DNA of 64,000 bases from Thermococcus sp. 21S9. Lineage in GTDB: Archaea > Methanobacteriota_B > Thermococci > Thermococcales > Thermococcaceae. The DNA lies in NCBI RefSeq assembly GCF_012027635.1, contig NZ_SNUS01000001.1, positions 992,001 to 1,056,000 on the forward strand, in the 5' to 3' direction. The translations under genes were made by a program, and so were the position numbers. The notes beneath the pieces were generated by a model. It was given only the letters and a program-made list of their open reading frames with translations. It ran no database searches and was not told the DNA's origin. Shown here piece after piece: positions 59,440 through 64,000 of the stretch. Position 1 is the stretch's first letter; every line of letters begins with the position of its first letter.

Positions 59440-62400
59440 TGGACAGGGAGGAGATGATTTCGCGCTTCGCAAAATTCCTCCGCGAGTACGTTGACGACGA
59501 CGGCAACGAGGTCTACATCAACCGCCTCAAGGACCTCCTTACGGTAACGCCGAAGCGCTCCTTGGCCATAGACTGGGCGCACCTCAACTCCTTCGACCCC
59601 GAGCTGGCTGAGGAGCTCCTCAACAACCCAGAAGAGGCGATAGCGAGCTGTGAGGACGCGATTCAGATTATCCTCCGCGAGCCCCCGCTCCTCGTCGAGA
59701 GGGATTTGAAGGTTCACGCGCGCTTTTACAACCTGCCCCACACGATACTCGTCAAGGAACTGGGGAGCGAGCACATAAACAGGCTTATTCAGGTCGAGGG
59801 AATCATCACGCGCGTCAGTGAGGTCAAACCCTTCGTCCAGAGAGCCATCTTCGTCTGCAAGGACTGCGGAAACGAGATGATTCGCCTTCAGAGGCCCTAC
59901 GAGAATCTCGTTAAACCTGCCAAGTGCGACGCCTGTGGCTCAAGAAACGTCGAGCTCGACGTCGAGAAGAGCCGGTTCATCAACTTCCAGAGCTTCCGTC
60001 TTCAGGACAGACCCGAGAGCCTCAAAGGTGGCCAGATGCCCCGCTTCGTTGATGCCATACTTCTCGATGACCTCGTCGATACCGCTCTGCCCGGCGACCG
60101 TGTTCTCGTGACCGGAATCCTGCGCGTTATCCTCGAGCAGAGGGACAAGAGGCCGATTTTCAAGAAAGTCCTTGAGGTCAACCACATCGAACAGCTCAGC
60201 AAGGAGATTGAGGAACTTGAGATTTCGCCGGAGGACGAGCAGAAGATTCGCGAGCTGGCGAAGAGGAAGGATATCGTTGACGCGATAGTGGACTCGATAG
60301 CTCCGGCCATCTGGGGCCACAGGGTTGTCAAGAAGGGAATCGCTTTGGCGCTCTTCGGCGGTGTGCAGAGGGTTCTCCCGGACGGAACGAAGCTGAGGGG
60401 AGAGAGCCACGTTCTGCTGGTTGGTGACCCTGGAGTGGCGAAGAGTCAGCTCCTCCGCTACGTGGCCAATTTGGCTCCGAGAGCAATCTACACGAGCGGT
60501 AAGAGCAGTTCGGCGGCCGGTTTGACCGCTGCAGCCGTGCGCGACGAGTTCACGGGCTCGTGGGTTCTGGAAGCGGGTGTTCTCGTCTTAGCGGATGGCG
60601 GGTTCGCACTAATCGACGAGTTCGACAAGATGAGTGACCGTGACAGGAGCGCGATTCACGAGGCGCTGGAACAGCAGAGCTACCACCACGACTTCGAGCT
60701 TCTCCTCGCTGACGGCAGGAAGGTTAAGATTGGGGAGCTGGTGGATTCCCTCATCGAGGCCAACCGCGATAAGGTGATACTCGGTAAGGACACCGAGATA
60801 CTGCCCGTTGATGACATAGAGCTCCTCGCGTACGACCTCGAGCGGAAGGAAATCGTAAAGGTTAAAGCGGACCGCGTGAGCAGGCACAAAGCACCTGACA
60901 AGTTCATACGGCTGAGGTTCTCGAACGGCAGGGAGATAACCGTAACCCCAGAGCACCCGATTATGGTGTGGGAGGACGGCGAAATAAGGGAGAAGCCAGC
61001 GGAGAATGTGAAACCCGACGACCTCGTCCTCGCGGTCAGGCGCTACCTTTCCCCCGAAGAGAACCGTCTTGATGAGACCACTGCCAAACTCCTTGGCTTC
61101 CTCCTGTCGGAAGGCTTCAGCTACGCTAACCCCGGCAACGGCTACTATGAGGTAGGCTTCACGAACACTGATGAGAAGCTCGTTGAGGAGTTCAAGGGAC
61201 TCCTTGAGGAGCTCGGCGTTAAGTACGGCGTTCAGATTCGCGAGAGGCCTGGCGAGAAGAGGCTCTACACGGTCCGCGTCATCTCCAAGGACTTCTACAC
61301 CAAGCTTCTAAGCGAGTTCCCGGAGGCGTTTCCCGAGAAGGGTGACGAAAGACCTGCTCGCCGGAAGAGGGTTCCTGCCAGGGTTCTCGGCGCCGACGAA
61401 ACCGCGAGAAGGGCCTTCCTCAACGCGTTCTTCAAGGGAGACGGCTTCGTGGACAAGTACCGCGTTGGATTCACAACGTCGTCGAGGGGCATGGTGGAAG
61501 ACCTCCAGGACCTACTGCTGAGCCTTGGGATATACTCCTACATCTTCGAGGAGAAGCGGGGGGAGACGACCTACTACAAGGTCATCGTGAGCGGTACGGC
61601 CGACATGGAGCGCTTCGCTGAAATTGTCCGGGATGACCCGCGGATAGGGAAGATAGAGAAGCTTATCGAGGTCTCCAGGAGAAAGCGCAACTACCGCGAC
61701 ATCGTTCCGACCGAGGTTCTCGAATCCCTGAGGGAGGTTTTAAACGTCCTTCACGTGAACGACGGCGGTCTTACCAACAACATAACCGCCCGCCAGAACG
61801 CCAACAGAGAGCGCGTAATGGACTACCTTGTGAAGGCAGAAGAGAGAATCGCTGAACTTAAGAGCTCCCTTGAGAGGGGGGACGTTGAGGCGCTGAGGGC
61901 CTTCGTTACTGTTAAAGAGCTATCGGAGAAGCTGGGTACTCCCTATTCGACGACCCTTTACAGGCTCAGGAGAGGACATAAAGAGACAACAAACGCTCTT
62001 CTCGAAATTGCGAGGGAAAGGCTTGAGGAGGCCGAGGAAAAGCTCAACGACATAACGGAACTTGTCGAGGGCAATCTCCGCTTCCTCAGGGTTACGAAGG
62101 TCGAAGAAATCCCCAACGACCGCTGGGAGTGGGTCTACGATGTAACCGTTGAGCCGTACCACCTCTTCGTCTCCCACGGGCTGGTTCTCCACAACACGAT
62201 AAGCATCTCCAAGGCCGGCATTACAGCCACCCTCAACGCAAGGACGACCGTTATAGCCGCTGCCAACCCGAAGTTCGGTCGCTTTAACAGGCACAAGTCC
62301 CTCCCCGAACAGCTCGACCTCCCGCCGACCCTGCTGAGCCGTTTTGACCTTATATTCCTCCTCCTCGACGAGCCGGACGAGAAGGTTGACGCGAGCATCG

Positions 62401-63005
62401 CTGAGCACATCCTCAAGGTTCGCAGGGGAGAGGCGGAGGTCGTTACGCCGAAGATACCCTACGACCTCCTCAAGAAGTACATAGCCTACGCGAGGAAGAA
62501 CGTCCACCCGGTCCTGAGCAGGGAAGCCATGGAGGAAATCAAGCGCTACTACGTCAAGATGAGGAAGGGCCTGAAGAGGGGCGACGAGGAAGGCGTCCAG
62601 CCGATTCCGATAACCGCGAGACAGCTTGAGGCCCTCATACGTCTCAGCGAGGCCCACGCGAGGATGAGGCTGAGCGAGACGGTAACGCGCGAAGATGCTA
62701 GAGCGGCGATAGAGCTCATCGAGGCCATGATGAGGACGATAGCAGTTGACGAGGAGGGCAACATAGACGTCTCGATACTGGAGATAGGTAAAAGCTCCAA
62801 GAAGCTCAACAAGATAGAGAAGCTGGTCGATATAATCAAGAACCTCGAAGGTGAAGGCGACTACGGAGCGCCGGCAGAGAAGGTAATCGAGGCCGCGAAG
62901 CAGGCCGGGGTCGGCAGTAAGCGCGAGGTTGAGAAGCTCATCGAGGAGCTCAAGGCAGACGGCAGAATCTACGAGCCGAGGGCGGGCTTTTACAGGGTGC
63001 TCTAA
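59439..63005 (+). CDS. mcm: Replicative DNA helicase MCM with intein
   Basis: 1188-aa precursor: 682 residues of MCM helicase interrupted by a 506-residue intein (residues 414-919). The N-terminal domain has an OB fold and zinc site (CKDCGNEM, CDACGSRN). The AAA+ core has Walker A LLVGDPGVAKSQLLRY, Walker B FALIDEFDKM, arginine finger LLSRFDLIF, and a C-terminal winged helix. The intein sits between EALEQQ and TISISKAG, just after Walker B. The P-loop itself is uninterrupted. Splicing is needed for a working helicase. Coupled to gins23 upstream. Confidence 0.95.
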   Translation: MDREEMISRFAKFLREYVDDDGNEVYINRLKDLLTVTPKRSLAIDWAHLNSFDPELAEELLNNPEEAIASCEDAIQIILREPPLLVERDLKVHARFYNLPHTILVKELGSEHINRLIQVEGIITRVSEVKPFVQRAIFVCKDCGNEMIRLQRPYENLVKPAKCDACGSRNVELDVEKSRFINFQSFRLQDRPESLKGGQMPRFVDAILLDDLVDTALPGDRVLVTGILRVILEQRDKRPIFKKVLEVNHIEQLSKEIEELEISPEDEQKIRELAKRKDIVDAIVDSIAPAIWGHRVVKKGIALALFGGVQRVLPDGTKLRGESHVLLVGDPGVAKSQLLRYVANLAPRAIYTSGKSSSAAGLTAAAVRDEFTGSWVLEAGVLVLADGGFALIDEFDKMSDRDRSAIHEALEQQSYHHDFELLLADGRKVKIGELVDSLIEANRDKVILGKDTEILPVDDIELLAYDLERKEIVKVKADRVSRHKAPDKFIRLRFSNGREITVTPEHPIMVWEDGEIREKPAENVKPDDLVLAVRRYLSPEENRLDETTAKLLGFLLSEGFSYANPGNGYYEVGFTNTDEKLVEEFKGLLEELGVKYGVQIRERPGEKRLYTVRVISKDFYTKLLSEFPEAFPEKGDERPARRKRVPARVLGADETARRAFLNAFFKGDGFVDKYRVGFTTSSRGMVEDLQDLLLSLGIYSYIFEEKRGETTYYKVIVSGTADMERFAEIVRDDPRIGKIEKLIEVSRRKRNYRDIVPTEVLESLREVLNVLHVNDGGLTNNITARQNANRERVMDYLVKAEERIAELKSSLERGDVEALRAFVTVKELSEKLGTPYSTTLYRLRRGHKETTNALLEIARERLEEAEEKLNDITELVEGNLRFLRVTKVEEIPNDRWEWVYDVTVEPYHLFVSHGLVLHNTISISKAGITATLNARTTVIAAANPKFGRFNRHKSLPEQLDLPPTLLSRFDLIFLLLDEPDEKVDASIAEHILKVRRGEAEVVTPKIPYDLLKKYIAYARKNVHPVLSREAMEEIKRYYVKMRKGLKRGDEEGVQPIPITARQLEALIRLSEAHARMRLSETVTREDARAAIELIEAMMRTIAVDEEGNIDVSILEIGKSSKKLNKIEKLVDIIKNLEGEGDYGAPAEKVIEAAKQAGVGSKREVEKLIEELKADGRIYEPRAGFYRVL
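60678..62195 (+). other. Intein in MCM with LAGLIDADG homing endonuclease
   Basis: 506 residues from Ser (after ...EQQ) to Asn (before Thr). The start SYHHDFELLLADG is block A with Ser as nucleophile; ITVTPEHPIMVW is block B with the TxxH motif; YDVTVEPYHLFVSHGLVLHN is blocks F and G ending His-Asn, with Thr at the +1 extein position. Between them are two LAGLIDADG motifs (KLLGFLLSEGFS and AFFKGDGFVD) with acidic residues kept. A helical segment with HTH look (VKELSEKLGTPYSTTLYRLR) may bind DNA. It looks intact for splicing and probably for endonuclease activity. Confidence 0.92.
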
Positions 63006-63049
63006 CAAAGGTTATAAAGCGAAGGGGAAACCTATGAGGGGGTGAGAAG

Positions 63050-63478
63050 ATGAGCGAGAGCATTGACTTTTACGACTTCGAGAAGCTCCTCGATAAGGCT
63101 TACGAGGAGTTGCCCGAGAACGTGAAGTCCCACAAGTCCCGTTTCGAGGTCCCGCCGGCGGTCGTCACAATAGCCGGTAACAGGACGATAATCGAGAACT
63201 TCGTTGACATAGCGGAAGCGATGAACCGCGACCCGAACCATCTCCTGAAGTTCATCCTGCGCGAGGTCGCAACCGCTGGAACGCTCGAGGGCAGGCGCGT
63301 AATCCTGCAGGGACGCTTCACTCCGTACCTGATAGCCAACAAGATGAAGAAGTACCTCAAGGAGTACGTCATCTGTCCGGTCTGTGGAAGCCCAGATACC
63401 AAGATTATCAAGCGCGGACGCTTCCACTTCCTCAAGTGTGAGGCCTGTGGTGCCGAAACGCCAATCCAGCACCTCTGA
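63050..63478 (+). CDS. eif2b: Translation initiation factor aIF2 subunit beta
   Basis: 142-aa subunit of aIF2. The N-terminal helix ([15 protein letters not shown]) binds the gamma subunit, the central alpha/beta domain includes [20 protein letters not shown] and [14 protein letters not shown], and a C-terminal zinc ribbon is [11 protein letters not shown] with [10 protein letters not shown]. The ATG follows GGTGAGAAG. TATA-like GGTTATAAAG lies about 63010-63019. It pairs with the gamma subunit gene at 21838. Confidence 0.96.
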   Translation: MSESIDFYDFEKLLDKAYEELPENVKSHKSRFEVPPAVVTIAGNRTIIENFVDIAEAMNRDPNHLLKFILREVATAGTLEGRRVILQGRFTPYLIANKMKKYLKEYVICPVCGSPDTKIIKRGRFHFLKCEACGAETPIQHL

Positions 63479-63479
63479 G

Positions 63480-63498
63480 GTCTTCCTTCTTTTTTCCA
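63480..63498 (+). terminator. T-rich terminator after aIF2 beta
   Basis: GTCTTCCTTCTTTTTTCC directly after the stop codon, an oligo-T signal typical of archaeal intrinsic termination. Confidence 0.45.
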
Positions 63499-63600
63499 TG
63501 TCATTGGACAAATTATCCGTCTTCGAATGAATTTCGCTCCTCAAAAACCCTTTTAAACTTTACAAACTACAAGCCCAAAGAAATCAAGGGGGTTACTCTT

Positions 63601-64000
63601 ATGGGCATGGAGGAGAAGCTCAACGAGCTTTACGAGAGGAGGGAAAAGATTCTCGCCATGGGCGGGGAGAAGGCCGTCGAGAAACAGCACGCCAAGGGCA
63701 AGCTCACCGCCCGCGAGAGGATTGAGAAGCTCCTTGACCCCGGAAGCTTCGTGGAAATCGGCATGTTCGTCAAGCACAGGGGAACTGAGTTCGGCCTCGA
63801 CAAGAAGGAACTGCCCGCGGACGGCGTCGTTACTGGCTACGGAACCATCGATGGCAGGCTCGTTTTCGTCTACGCGCAGGACTTCACCGTCATGGGCGGT
63901 TCGCTCGGCGAGATGCACGCGATGAAGATAAAGCGCGTCATGGAGCTGGCTTTGGAGGCTGGAGCCCCTGTCATAGGCCTCAACGACTCAGGAGGAGCGA
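63601..64000 (+). CDS. Biotin-dependent carboxyltransferase, N-terminal part, cut by window edge
   Basis: First 133 residues of a carboxyltransferase beta subunit (propionyl-/methylmalonyl-CoA type). [60 protein letters not shown] and [13 protein letters not shown] are the characteristic start of the family's CoA-binding domain. It may be the alpha subunit of a sodium-pumping methylmalonyl-CoA decarboxylase or of a propionyl-CoA carboxylase; the neighbours that would decide lie outside the window. The ATG at 63601 follows GGGGG by eight bases. TATA-like CTTTTAAACTT lies about 63550-63560. Confidence 0.9.
   Translation, partial: MGMEEKLNELYERREKILAMGGEKAVEKQHAKGKLTARERIEKLLDPGSFVEIGMFVKHRGTEFGLDKKELPADGVVTGYGTIDGRLVFVYAQDFTVMGGSLGEMHAMKIKRVMELALEAGAPVIGLNDSGGA

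Noticed and set aside
60400-60500. Second intein at the MCM P-loop site
   Set aside because: The Walker A region reads continuously through GDPGVAKSQ into the helicase core; no insertion.
61920-63008. 362-codon open frame on the minus strand opposite mcm
   Set aside because: Antisense shadow of the MCM intein end and helicase core; no recognisable domain or promoter.

Overview
The window looks like chromosome of a hyperthermophilic euryarchaeon of the order Thermococcales, most probably a Thermococcus. The reasons are: archaeal-type information genes (aIF2 gamma and beta, S6e, L10e, L41e, three-subunit RPA, Gins23 next to MCM, archaeal lipid enzyme DGGGP synthase, Dph2); an NADP-linked sulfhydrogenase operon; DUF257, DUF835, DUF432 and DUF434 families; fairly high GC; dense, often overlapping genes with GGTG-type ribosome binding sites; and TATA-type promoters. 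No rRNA operon, CRISPR array or insertion sequence was seen. One 5S rRNA and one tRNA-Asp(GTC) stand together.

Layout. 1-1871 (minus): L41e, a metallophosphoesterase and TrkA, which runs off the left edge. 2214-3760: a nitrilase convergent with a methyltransferase. 3852-5563: two paralogous membrane proteins and an HTH protein with overlapping ends. 5560-7470: PadR and two SdpI-like membrane proteins. 7496-10229: a membrane protease, a YbjQ-like protein and two secreted papain-like proteins. 10442-16396: Dph2, a membrane protein, a METTL5-like enzyme, then two HEAT-repeat proteins flanking a NusB-RsmB RNA methyltransferase. 16382-20776: MscS/DUF432, a lipoprotein, DUF434 and HD proteins. 20875-25110: a HicBA toxin-antitoxin module with a palindromic operator candidate, then translation, secretion and GTPase genes. 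25105-31069: an Lrp-like regulator, Clp1-type kinase, DGGGP synthase, the RPA operon and ScpB. 31118-38939: DUF835, 5S rRNA, tRNA-Asp, RNA ligase, L10e, MFS, aminotransferase and a minimal secretion-type ATPase. 38996-41367 is an accessory-looking patch with an AT-rich gene lacking a convincing start and a DUF234 ATPase. 41578-45128: archaeal asparagine synthetase, a class V PLP enzyme and two DUF257 proteins.

The most striking locus is 45133-54231. Two divergent operons share about 150 bases. One encodes a NuoE/NuoF pair plus a 949-residue fusion of a NuoG-like start, an NfnB-like flavoprotein and a remnant Fe-S domain of molybdopterin oxidoreductases. The other encodes the four-subunit NiFe sulfhydrogenase. 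Between them lies a perfect double match to the SurR redox-regulator motif, GTTn3AACn5GTTn3AAC. This suggests one sulfur-responsive switch for hydrogen metabolism and a probably electron-bifurcating NAD(P)H/ferredoxin module.

54270-64000: a small EF-Tu domain-2-like protein, a TatD-like hydrolase, a decayed VapBC pair, RtcA, two uncharacterised proteins, a YfcE phosphodiesterase, then the replication/translation block gins23 - MCM (with a 506-residue intein) - aIF2 beta, and the start of a biotin-dependent carboxyltransferase cut by the right edge.
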